22,245 nt of DNA from CAZCAC01 sp964496575. GTDB taxonomy: Bacteria > Planctomycetota > UBA1135 > GCA-002686595. Below are positions 13,481 through 20,903 of the stretch, piece by piece; position 1 is the stretch's first letter, and every line of letters begins with the position of its first letter. The stretch is taken from contig CAZCAC010000138.1 in NCBI GenBank assembly GCA_964496575.1, positions 1-22,245 on the forward strand, given 5' to 3'. The translations under genes and the position numbers were made by a program. The notes below the pieces were generated by a model. The model had not been told where the DNA came from. It did not search any database and saw only the letters and a program-made list of their open reading frames with translations.

Positions 13481-14843
13481 TTCGAACGTCGAGCTCGCGA
13501 CCCGAGAGCGAGAGGAAGGACTGAGGACTCTCTGGACCGACGCCGAGTCCGGCCTCGGCGCGCCGGTGGCGGCCGCGCCCACCGGAGCTCGCCTTCACCG
13601 TTGCCAGCGCGGCAACGTATCGCTCCTGGTCCTCTTCATGGGTCTCGTGTTCTACACGCTGACGGCGATGACGTGGAACACCGGCGAGCTGACCTCGGCG
13701 AAGATCGAGGCCCAGACCGCCGCGGACTCGGCCGCCTACACGAGCGCGGTCTGGACCAGCCGGGCGGTCAACATGATCGCCGCGACCAACCCGCTGGCGC
13801 TGCGCGACGCCAGCGCCATCGGCATCGCCACGGCGGCCCTCATCGAGGGGATCTGGGTCTTCGGTTTTCAGACGCTCTATTTCATCCAGAACATCGTGCC
13901 ACTCCTGTCGGGGTTGCCCTGGACCCTACCAGCGATAATGCCACTCCTGGCGGCCTACATGGCCGACCTGGTCCTGTGGATCGACTTCGTCATCGACACC
14001 GGATGGCCGGTGATGCCCATCTACGACATGATCGTGTTGGGTTTTCACCTCCACGACCTGGTGACGTACCAGGGACTGTGGGTGAGCGAGCTCCCCATGC
14101 TGATCGCGGCGCAGGAGGCCCAGCTCGAGGCCTACTACGACTGCGACGTGCAGCTGCGCCTGGGCAACGGCTCGCCGCTGATCAGCCCTCCGCTGCACCG
14201 AGGGACGCCCATCACCTGCGCGGTGCCGCTGATCCTCCGGTATCTCTACGATGGCCTGGCGTCGGGCAGCTGGTACCAGGAGGACACCCTGAAGCTGATG
14301 GTCATCGGCAGGGGCAAGACGGGGTGGCTGGTCGGCTGGGCCGGTGGACTCCTCACGAGCACGCTCGCGCTCAGCTTTCAACACCACGTGCTGAAGTCCC
14401 AGCCGCAGTACTCGCCCCTCGAGTTCGGCCCCTACGGAACCGGGTTCATCACGGATCCCCGCACCTGGGCGGACTTCACCGTGGTCGCCAGCGCGCGCAA
14501 GCGGACCAGCAACGAGTCCTCGAAGCAGCTACCACGCTATCCGCTGCGCTTCATGGCCCCCGGCGTCTTCGGGGATGGAGACGAGCACCGGCCCGTGGCC
14601 TACGCGCAGGCGGAGACCTTCAACGGGATCGACGGCCTCATCTCGACGGTCAACATCGGAGGCTTCAACCTTCTCCAGCCGGTGCTCAGCATCTACCCCT
14701 GGCGCGTCTGGACCGACTGGGGGTGGCAGTGGCAGCCGCGCCTCACGCACGGAACCCTGATCCACCCCAGCCTGTTCCAGGGGACGGACGTCGGCCTCAT
14801 TCCCTTCGGCAGAGGATTCAATGATACCGTTCCGACGCACTGA
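13467..14843 (+). CDS. TadG-like pilus assembly protein
   Basis: The product is 458 residues. A ~48-residue cytoplasmic leader is followed by a single N-terminal membrane helix after CQRG (NVSLLVLFMGLVFYTLTAM, ~50-68) and the TadG-type segment LTSAKIEAQTAADSAAYTSAVWTSRAVNMIAATN. The rest is expected outside the inner membrane. A second hydrophobic stretch at ~120-195 may add membrane contacts. Unlike its TadE-like neighbours it lacks Glu at +5 after the glycine (L54 there), so it may not be processed by the prepilin peptidase. No von Willebrand A MIDAS motif is evident, unlike many long TadG proteins. AAGGAGG precedes the ATG by only three bases. It overlaps the upstream gene by 14 bp and the downstream gene by 23 bp. 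Family assignment rests mainly on the N-terminal pattern and the operon. Confidence 0.75.
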   Translation: MTVADSNVELATREREEGLRTLWTDAESGLGAPVAAAPTGARLHRCQRGNVSLLVLFMGLVFYTLTAMTWNTGELTSAKIEAQTAADSAAYTSAVWTSRAVNMIAATNPLALRDASAIGIATAALIEGIWVFGFQTLYFIQNIVPLLSGLPWTLPAIMPLLAAYMADLVLWIDFVIDTGWPVMPIYDMIVLGFHLHDLVTYQGLWVSELPMLIAAQEAQLEAYYDCDVQLRLGNGSPLISPPLHRGTPITCAVPLILRYLYDGLASGSWYQEDTLKLMVIGRGKTGWLVGWAGGLLTSTLALSFQHHVLKSQPQYSPLEFGPYGTGFITDPRTWADFTVVASARKRTSNESSKQLPRYPLRFMAPGVFGDGDEHRPVAYAQAETFNGIDGLISTVNIGGFNLLQPVLSIYPWRVWTDWGWQWQPRLTHGTLIHPSLFQGTDVGLIPFGRGFNDTVPTH

Positions 14844-15453
14844 GCCCCGGCGCCGGCGGCGAGGCACGGCGACCACGGAGACGATCCTCGTTCTCCCCCT
14901 GTTCCTGCTCTTCGTGGTGATGACGCCCTGGGTGGCGCACCTGTTCCTCGACGTCCAGGTCGCGCGCACCGAGGCGCACCGCGACACCTTCGCCAAGACG
15001 ACGACCATGCTGCTGATGCCCGAGGCGCTGATGGACAACCACGTGAACGCGGCGATGAGCTCCCAGTTCGGGACCATCACCGACGCTTCGCGCCAGCACG
15101 CCCTGGCGTCCTCCCCGCCGGCGGTTCCAGACTCCCTCAACGATATCTTCGAGCCTCCGGAGGGCCTGGACCTCTCCGTCGGCCCGTTCACCCTCGAGCT
15201 CTTTCCCGGAGGATTCCCGAACTCCACCGTCGAGGGCTGGGAGTACATCCCGCGCGCGAACGCGTTCGGGGCCGAGGAGGATCTTCACCTCATGGCCTAC
15301 GGCGCCGTCATCCGCTCTCCCTGGACGAGGCTCGGTTGGCCCTGGGTCGCGACGCAAGATATCATGTGGGAGCCGAAGCTGATGCAGGAGTGGCAGGGAG
15401 AGCAGGAGAAGATCGACGATGACCTGCGCGAGCGCTACAAGCTGGCGGAGTGA
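14821..15453 (+). CDS. TadE-like pseudopilin
   Basis: The product is 210 residues. A short, very basic leader (RRTEPRRRRRG) ends at G15, followed by TATTE with Glu at +5 (E20) and a hydrophobic helix (TILVLPLFLLFVVM). This is a textbook prepilin-peptidase site with a TadE-type helix. The remainder is a small extracytoplasmic domain rich in Pro and aromatic residues, with a helical C-terminus (EWQGEQEKIDDDLRERYKLAE). It is expected to be trimmed by the peptidase encoded at the head of the operon and to take part in pilus assembly as a minor pilin. The start overlaps the TadG-like gene by 23 bp, with AGAGG upstream. An 87-bp gap with no gene follows before cpaB. Confidence 0.85.
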   Translation: MIPFRRTEPRRRRRGTATTETILVLPLFLLFVVMTPWVAHLFLDVQVARTEAHRDTFAKTTTMLLMPEALMDNHVNAAMSSQFGTITDASRQHALASSPPAVPDSLNDIFEPPEGLDLSVGPFTLELFPGGFPNSTVEGWEYIPRANAFGAEEDLHLMAYGAVIRSPWTRLGWPWVATQDIMWEPKLMQEWQGEQEKIDDDLRERYKLAE

Positions 15454-15540
15454 TCACGCGGACACCATGACCACGATCGGCCCTCGGAGTTCCATCACCC
15501 GGTTCAACGACCGGGACCTACCTGTTGGAGGAGTTGCGGT

Positions 15541-16377
15541 ATGAAGGATCGAGTGATACTTCTCGTCGCCGTCGTCGCTGGCCTGGTGGCCACCGTCCTG
15601 GCCTTCGTCTACATCGACTCGGCCACCGCGACCGCGGAGGAGGCCGCGGAGGTGCGGACCATGAAGGTCTTGTTCGCGCGCGAGGACCTGCCGGCCAACG
15701 CGGTGATCGACGCACAGCAGGACCTGCGCGAGGAGACGATCAACATCGACGCGACTCCCGGGCTCGCGCGAGGGGCGGTCAAGGCGTCCGACCGGAGCGC
15801 CGTGAACGGGCGCCCGATCAGCTCGCCCCTGCCCGCGGGCATGCCCCTGCTCTACTCCCACCTGACCCAGATCCAGGACGTCGATCTGGGCCAGGGGATG
15901 CGCGCCATGGCGATCACGGTCGACCGCGAGAACCTGATGGGGGGGATCCTGGTTCCCGGCGACCGCGTCGACATCGTGGTCAGCTACGAGAAGGAGGAAC
16001 CGGTCGACACGACGCCGATGGAGGAGGGCGCCAGCGCGGAGGAGGCGATCGGGGCGATGATGGGGCAGGTCATGACCAAGCTCGGTCAGGCCGGTGGCGG
16101 TTCCTCGGTCCCGTCGCGGTGGGTCTCCGAGGAGGTCCTCTCCAACGTGCGGGTGATCGCCGTGGGGCTCGCCCTGTCCGGTTCCCGGCAGGCGCAGATG
16201 TTCGGCATGGCCGCGGGTGGGTCGCGCGGTGGCTCCACGGTGACGCTCGAGCTCAGCTCGGCGCAGGCGCTGGAGCTGATCCGCGTGCAGGCGAACGGCA
16301 AGAACCCCCTGACGCTGCTCCTGCGACCCGAGGACGCCAGCGGCGAAGCCGAGACCAGCACCCTGATCGGAGGCTGA
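15541..16377 (+). CDS. cpaB: Flp pilus assembly protein CpaB/RcpC
   Basis: This 278-residue inner-membrane-anchored periplasmic protein is thought to support the secretin in Tad systems. It has an N-terminal membrane helix (VILLVAVVAGLVATVLAFVYI, about 5-25), then a SAF domain (about 40-105: VLFAREDLPANAVIDAQQDL, GRPISSPLPAGMPLLYSHL), then the CpaB C-terminal region with MRAMAITVDRENLMGGILVPGDRVDIV and VLSNVRVIAVG. The 160-200 loop is Gly/Glu-rich and low complexity. A strong GGAGGAG lies seven bases before the ATG. It is the only gene of the run with a sizeable leader (87 bp), so an internal promoter or ribosome-loading boundary may lie there. The CpaF ATPase gene starts five bases after its stop. 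Confidence 0.92.
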   Translation: MKDRVILLVAVVAGLVATVLAFVYIDSATATAEEAAEVRTMKVLFAREDLPANAVIDAQQDLREETINIDATPGLARGAVKASDRSAVNGRPISSPLPAGMPLLYSHLTQIQDVDLGQGMRAMAITVDRENLMGGILVPGDRVDIVVSYEKEEPVDTTPMEEGASAEEAIGAMMGQVMTKLGQAGGGSSVPSRWVSEEVLSNVRVIAVGLALSGSRQAQMFGMAAGGSRGGSTVTLELSSAQALELIRVQANGKNPLTLLLRPEDASGEAETSTLIGG

Positions 16378-16382
16378 TTCCG

Positions 16383-18269
16383 ATGGTGCGCGTCGTCGTT
16401 CAGGACACCCTGAGGAATGTGCAGTGGGTCGGCTACGACGCCGGCACCGGCTTCTCGGTCGGGAGAGGTACGGATTGCACGGTCTCGCTGGAGACCTCGC
16501 GTTTCGTCTCCCGCCTGCACTTCTTCGTCGAGCGTGCCGAGGAAGGCTGGGTGCTCGCGGTCGACCCGCGAGCCAGCACGCTCACCGTGGACGGCGTCAC
16601 CGTCGAGCCGGGGGGGCGGCAGATACTGCGACCGGTGAGTCAGGTGCGCCTGGCCGAGTTTGTGCTGACCCTGCTCCAGGACGTGAGCGAGGAGCTCACC
16701 GAGGAGCAGGCCGCCATCGAGGACATGAACTCGCTGCAGCGCGAGCTGCACAGCGCGGTCCTTCGAAAGCTCGATCTCCGGCGGGAAGGGGAGGCGACCC
16801 TCGAGGCGACCGACGAGAACCTCGAGACGATCAACAACTTCATCGACGACCTGATCCACGAGGAGTTCCACGGCCGGCTGATCAGCGCGGAGCTCACCCG
16901 GGCGCGCCTCCTGAACCTGGTCTACGAGAGCCGCCTGATGCACCTCCTCTCCGCGCCGAGCCAGAGCTCGTTCGAGCTGGGGCGCATCAAGGTGCCCGGC
17001 GTGAACGTCGCCCTGGAGGAGGAGGCGTCGGACTACACCAATCGCCTCGCCAAGCGGCTCGGGATGGAGTGCTCGGGAACCTCGGCCGCCGAGGATCTCG
17101 AGCGCCTGGCCGACGGCCTGTCGACCCACGTCGGGGCGGTCATCGCCGAGACTCCGGACAACATCCAGTTCTACCTGATCGCGCGCTTCCTGAAGAAGGT
17201 CGTGTGCGACATGGTCTTCGGCTTCGGCCCGCTGCAGGACCTGCTCGATACGCCGGCGATCACGGAGATCATGATCGTCAACCCCGAGCTGGTCTACGTC
17301 GAGCGCGCCGGCCGGATCACCCGCTCGAACCGGACCTTCCTGGGGGACGAGGCGTTGATGTCGGTCATCGAGCGCATCGTCGCTCCCCTCGGCCGGCGCA
17401 TCGACCGCTCGCAGCCGCTGGTGGACGCCCGCCTGCCGGACGGGTCGCGGGTCAACGCGATCATTCCGCCCCTGGCCATCAAGGGACCGTGCCTGACCAT
17501 TCGCCGCTTCCCCGAGGAGGTGATCACGCCCGAGGACCTGGTCGAGTGGGGGTCCATGACGCCGGCGGCGCACGCCCTGCTCTCGGCCACGGTCGGGGCG
17601 CGCAAGAACATCATCGTCGCCGGGGGCACGGGATCGGGCAAGACGACGCTGCTCAACGCTCTCTCCAGCTTCATCTCTCCCGCCGAGCGTCTGGTCACGA
17701 TCGAGGACTCGGCCGAGCTGCGGCTGGCCCAGGAGCACGTGGTGAGCCTGGAGACGCGGCCGGCGAACGTCGAGGGTGTCGGCGCCTACTCGATTCGCGA
17801 CCTGGTCAAGAACGCCCTGCGCATGCGCCCGGACCGGATCATCGTCGGGGAGTGTCGCGGTGAGGAGGCGTTCGACATGCTCCAGGCGATGAACACGGGT
17901 CACAACGGCTCGATGACGACCGTGCACGCCAACAGCTCCCGCGACGTGGTCGCCCGCATCGAGACGATGTGTCTGATGGCCGTGGACATCCCGCTGTCGG
18001 CGATTCGCCGCCAGGTCGCCCAGGCGGTGGACCTGATCGTCTTCATCCGTCGCCGCCAGGACGGGACACGACTGATCGAGCAGGTCACCGAGATCACCGG
18101 CATGCACCCGGACACCGGCGAGGTCGAGATGCGCGACATCATGGCCGTGGCGGGAACGGGCGAGGAGGCCGGGCTCCGGCCGACGGGCTACATGCCCACC
18201 TTCCTGCCGACGCTCGTGGACCGGAACCTGGTCGATCTGGACCTCTGGCTCCAGGGAGCTTCGAGATGA
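16383..18269 (+). CDS. cpaF: FHA-CpaF fusion: Tad pilus assembly ATPase with N-terminal FHA domain
   Basis: The product is 628 residues. Residues 1-98 form an FHA domain (VGRGTDCTVSL with G27-R28, and S43-R-L-H46), a phosphothreonine-binding module. The usual Asn of the last loop is not obvious in ASTLTVDG. A helical linker (100-190) leads into a CpaF/TadA secretion ATPase: FGFGPLQDLL and ITEIMIVNPELVYVER, Walker A GGTGSGKTT (414-422), Asp box TIEDSAEL (439-446), Walker B RIIVGECRGEEA (485-496) and His box TGHNGSMTTVHANS (505-518). It powers pilin polymerisation at the inner membrane with TadB and TadC. GGAGG ends nine bases before the ATG, inside cpaB. ATGA overlap with tadB. Ordinary CpaF proteins lack an FHA domain, so phospho-regulation of the motor is the reasonable inference. 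Confidence 0.95.
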   Translation: MVRVVVQDTLRNVQWVGYDAGTGFSVGRGTDCTVSLETSRFVSRLHFFVERAEEGWVLAVDPRASTLTVDGVTVEPGGRQILRPVSQVRLAEFVLTLLQDVSEELTEEQAAIEDMNSLQRELHSAVLRKLDLRREGEATLEATDENLETINNFIDDLIHEEFHGRLISAELTRARLLNLVYESRLMHLLSAPSQSSFELGRIKVPGVNVALEEEASDYTNRLAKRLGMECSGTSAAEDLERLADGLSTHVGAVIAETPDNIQFYLIARFLKKVVCDMVFGFGPLQDLLDTPAITEIMIVNPELVYVERAGRITRSNRTFLGDEALMSVIERIVAPLGRRIDRSQPLVDARLPDGSRVNAIIPPLAIKGPCLTIRRFPEEVITPEDLVEWGSMTPAAHALLSATVGARKNIIVAGGTGSGKTTLLNALSSFISPAERLVTIEDSAELRLAQEHVVSLETRPANVEGVGAYSIRDLVKNALRMRPDRIIVGECRGEEAFDMLQAMNTGHNGSMTTVHANSSRDVVARIETMCLMAVDIPLSAIRRQVAQAVDLIVFIRRRQDGTRLIEQVTEITGMHPDTGEVEMRDIMAVAGTGEEAGLRPTGYMPTFLPTLVDRNLVDLDLWLQGASR

Positions 18270-19105
18270 TGCCGCAGCTGCTCGCGCTGACGATCGGGCT
18301 CTCGGGCGCCCTCCTGGTCTACGCCCTGAGGGCGACGCTGATGCGAAGGTTCGAGCGGGACGTCGCCTGGCTGGAGCACACCCTCTGGCGCCTCACCCCG
18401 TCCCCGAAGCCGGTCCGGGTGTACGTCGCCGCCTACTACGCGTTCGCCCTCCTCCTCCTGGTGGTGCTGCTCCTGCTCCTGGCCAACCCCGTGATCGCCA
18501 TCGCGTGCTGGTCGCTCGTGATCTTCGTGCCGCGCTGGGTCGCCGCGCGCGCCTGGGCGAAGCGCAAGCAGGAGGTCAACCATCAGCTGCCCGGGGCCGT
18601 GCGCCAGCTCTCCTCCAGCGTCGGTGCGGGCCTTTCGCTCGCGCAGGCGATCGAGCGCATGGCCGTGCGAGCTCCCCTGCCGATCCGGACCGAGTTCTAC
18701 GTCATCGCCAGCTACTGGAAGATGGGGGCGAACTTCGCGACGAGCATCGAGGAGGCCCAGCGTCGCCTCGAGCTGCCCAACTTCACGCTGTTCGCCTCCG
18801 CCGTGGTGGTCAACCAGCGCATGGGGGGCAACGTGACGGAGACGCTCGATCGGCTGGCGACCTCGCTGGAAGCGATCGAGCGGATGCAGCGCGACGTGCA
18901 CGCGGCGACCGCCGAGGGCCGCATGAACATCAAGGTGATGGCCGTGGCGCCGTTCATCATGCTCGGCCTGATCTCGTTCATCGACCGTGAAGCCATCGGC
19001 ATGCTGTTCACCGAAGTCGTCGGACAGCTGATCCTGGGGATCTGCGTGCTGCTGACCGCGATGGGCACCTGGTGGGCCTGGAAGATCGTGAAGTCCGATG
19101 TTTGA
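18266..19105 (+). CDS. tadB: Tad inner-membrane platform protein TadB
   Basis: The product is 279 residues. Hydrophobic segments lie near 1-20, 47-85, 222-245 and 252-275, flanking a cytoplasmic T2SSF/GspF-type helical domain with QLPGAVRQLSSSVGAGLSLAQAIERM, MGANFATSIEEA and VVVNQRMGGNVTETLDRLA. This is the TadB pattern: the (L/S)SxGxGxSL motif followed by the second GG-N-E/L motif. Together with TadC it forms the platform on which the CpaF ATPase acts. The start overlaps the ATPase stop (ATGA) and the stop overlaps tadC by eight bases, so stoichiometric coupled translation is likely. Confidence 0.93.
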   Translation: MMPQLLALTIGLSGALLVYALRATLMRRFERDVAWLEHTLWRLTPSPKPVRVYVAAYYAFALLLLVVLLLLLANPVIAIACWSLVIFVPRWVAARAWAKRKQEVNHQLPGAVRQLSSSVGAGLSLAQAIERMAVRAPLPIRTEFYVIASYWKMGANFATSIEEAQRRLELPNFTLFASAVVVNQRMGGNVTETLDRLATSLEAIERMQRDVHAATAEGRMNIKVMAVAPFIMLGLISFIDREAIGMLFTEVVGQLILGICVLLTAMGTWWAWKIVKSDV

Positions 19106-20021
19106 CCTCACCAATCCACTCGTACTGATCGCGGCGTGCCTCCTGATGGGGCTGGCCTTCGGGCTCGTCGCGTTCCTGATCGCGGCGCAGCTCAAGGCCC
19201 GAGGACTGGCCACCGAGCTGGCCCGGAGCGGGGAGGCGTCCAGGTACTACCGCAGCCGCCCCGGTGGCCTGCTCTCCCTGGCGATGCCGTTCCTGCCCCT
19301 CTCCACCGCCCTGGGCCGCACGATCGGCTTCACCACCGTGCGCGCCACGCTGGCCCGACGCTACGCGCGTGCCGGGTACCCGGGCGGTTTCGACGACGAC
19401 CAGCTGGTCGGGCTCGGCCTGTTGCTCGGCATTCCACTGAGCCTGCCGTTGATGATGGTCCTCGCCGCGCTCGACTGGCGCCTGGCGCCGCTCGGGCTCC
19501 TGGTCGTGGTCGTCGGACCGGGGCTCCTGAGCGCGACCTACGCCTCGGCGGGAAGCCGGCGCGAGCTGGCCGTCTCCCGGGTCATGCCCTTCGTCCTCGA
19601 CCTCCTGGTGCTGACCATGCGGGCCGGCGCGTCGCTGCAGCAGGCGCTGGAGCGGGTCGCGGGAGACTACGCCGGCCATCCCATCGGGACCGAGTTCTCC
19701 GCCGTCCTCACCGACCTGGGCACGGGGATGACGACGAAGGAGGCCTTCGAGAGGCTCCAGGAGCGAGTCCAGATCGAGCCCGTGCACAACTTCGTCGAGG
19801 ACCTCGTCCAGGGCGAGGAGCTGGGCCGGCCTCTCGCGGACATCTTCGAGCGCCAGGCCGACCAGGTGCGGATCCGCCGGGTCCAGGAGGCGACGGACAC
19901 CGCCGGAAGGGCGAAAGTGCTCGTCCTGATCCCCGGCATGCTGGTGTTCTTCGCCGTGCTGATCATCCTGTTCGCGCCGTTCTTCGTCCGCTGGTACTAC
20001 GGTGGCTGGGCTCTCGAATAG
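19098..20021 (+). CDS. tadC: Tad inner-membrane platform protein TadC
   Basis: This 307-residue paralogue of TadB has hydrophobic segments at about 7-32, 108-125, 130-150 and 275-300. The cytoplasmic T2SSF domain shows VMPFVLDLLVLTMRAGASLQQALERVA, GTGMTTKEAFERLQERV and the conserved EDLVQGEELGRPLADIFERQADQVR followed by RRVQEATDTAGRAKVLVLIPGML, very typical of TadC. It would pair with TadB in the inner membrane. No gene lies in the 66 bp that follow, a C-rich leader with CACGAC repeats in front of the FHA gene. Confidence 0.93.
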   Translation: MFDLTNPLVLIAACLLMGLAFGLVAFLIAAQLKARGLATELARSGEASRYYRSRPGGLLSLAMPFLPLSTALGRTIGFTTVRATLARRYARAGYPGGFDDDQLVGLGLLLGIPLSLPLMMVLAALDWRLAPLGLLVVVVGPGLLSATYASAGSRRELAVSRVMPFVLDLLVLTMRAGASLQQALERVAGDYAGHPIGTEFSAVLTDLGTGMTTKEAFERLQERVQIEPVHNFVEDLVQGEELGRPLADIFERQADQVRIRRVQEATDTAGRAKVLVLIPGMLVFFAVLIILFAPFFVRWYYGGWALE

Positions 20022-20087
20022 CGTCCCGCTATCGTTCACGTCCACGACCACGACCCCGATCCCGACCCGAGCGCCAATCCCAGAGAC

Positions 20088-20903
20088 ATGTCTTTCCAAG
20101 TGAAGGTTCAAGGCGGTGAGGACGACGGCAAGTCGTTCCGGATCGAGGGACAGTGCGTCGTCGGCCGCGCGCCGGGGTGCACGATCCGCCTGGCCGATGC
20201 CGAGGTGGCGTGGGAACACGCGGCCTTCCAGGATCTCGCCGGGCGGCTGTTCGTGCAGAACCTCTCCGCCTCCGGCGTCCGCCTCCACGGGCAGACGGTG
20301 ACGGGCGAGGAGCGCGTGGTGCACGGCGACCAGGTGGAGCTCACCGCGGGGTGTCAGCTCCTGGTGGAGGAACGCGTCGGCGGCGCGAGGCGTGGCATCC
20401 GGCTCACCCTCCCGGTCCTGTTCGGCGCCCTGATCTTCTTCGGGGTGGTCCTCCTGGGCGTCGCCGTCGCCCTGCGCGAGGAGGAGCCGCCTCCGCAGCC
20501 GGTGACCATCGAGCACTGGCGTACCGCCTACAACAAGCTGGTGGTTCGCATGGAGGAGTGGGAGACGCGCGGCGAATTCCCGGAGGAGGCCATCGTGCTC
20601 TTCCGCGATGCCTGGCGTCTCGAGATCGCCTACAACCTCCGCGGCGCCTCCGAACGCTGGGACACCTTGCGGTCCCTGATCCTCACCTTACCGGTTCCCG
20701 GCGGAGGGTCCGATCGGCGGACGATCGCCGAGTCGGCCGGGACCACCTCGCGAGCGCTGGATGTGATCATGGACTGGGCGTCCGACACCAGCATGAGCAC
20801 GGACTCGCGCTGGAGAACCGACGAGGCCCATGCGGATGCGTTGAGCTGGTTCATCCAGCAGCGCGCGCAGAGAGCCCACGAAAAACTGGAGGCTGGAGAA
20901 TGA
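20088..20903 (+). CDS. Membrane-anchored FHA-domain protein
   Basis: The product is 271 residues. An N-terminal cytoplasmic FHA domain (about 1-95) has VVGRAPGCTIRLADAEVAWEHAAF and the late HGDQVELTAG. It is followed by one membrane helix (about 105-129, IRLTLPVLFGALIFFGVVLLGVAVAL), a Pro/Glu hinge, and a ~135-residue extracytoplasmic helical domain (HWRTAYNKLVVRMEEWETRG..., ending SWFIQQRAQRAHEKLEAGE) of no recognised family. G26-R27 and H44 of the FHA signature are kept, but the phosphopeptide-contacting Ser (Ala here) and the late Asn are not, so binding may be altered. It follows tadC by 66 bp and overlaps the kinase gene by four bases (ATGA), implying the two work together. The leader is C-rich with no Shine-Dalgarno sequence. 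Confidence 0.85.
   Translation: MSFQVKVQGGEDDGKSFRIEGQCVVGRAPGCTIRLADAEVAWEHAAFQDLAGRLFVQNLSASGVRLHGQTVTGEERVVHGDQVELTAGCQLLVEERVGGARRGIRLTLPVLFGALIFFGVVLLGVAVALREEEPPPQPVTIEHWRTAYNKLVVRMEEWETRGEFPEEAIVLFRDAWRLEIAYNLRGASERWDTLRSLILTLPVPGGGSDRRTIAESAGTTSRALDVIMDWASDTSMSTDSRWRTDEAHADALSWFIQQRAQRAHEKLEAGE

Noticed and set aside
15498..15515. tRNA T-arm-like CCCGGTTCAACGACCGGG before cpaB
   Set aside because: The loop is the wrong size for a T-arm when stems are paired best, and no D-arm, anticodon arm or acceptor stem is found around it. It is treated as a small chance hairpin.
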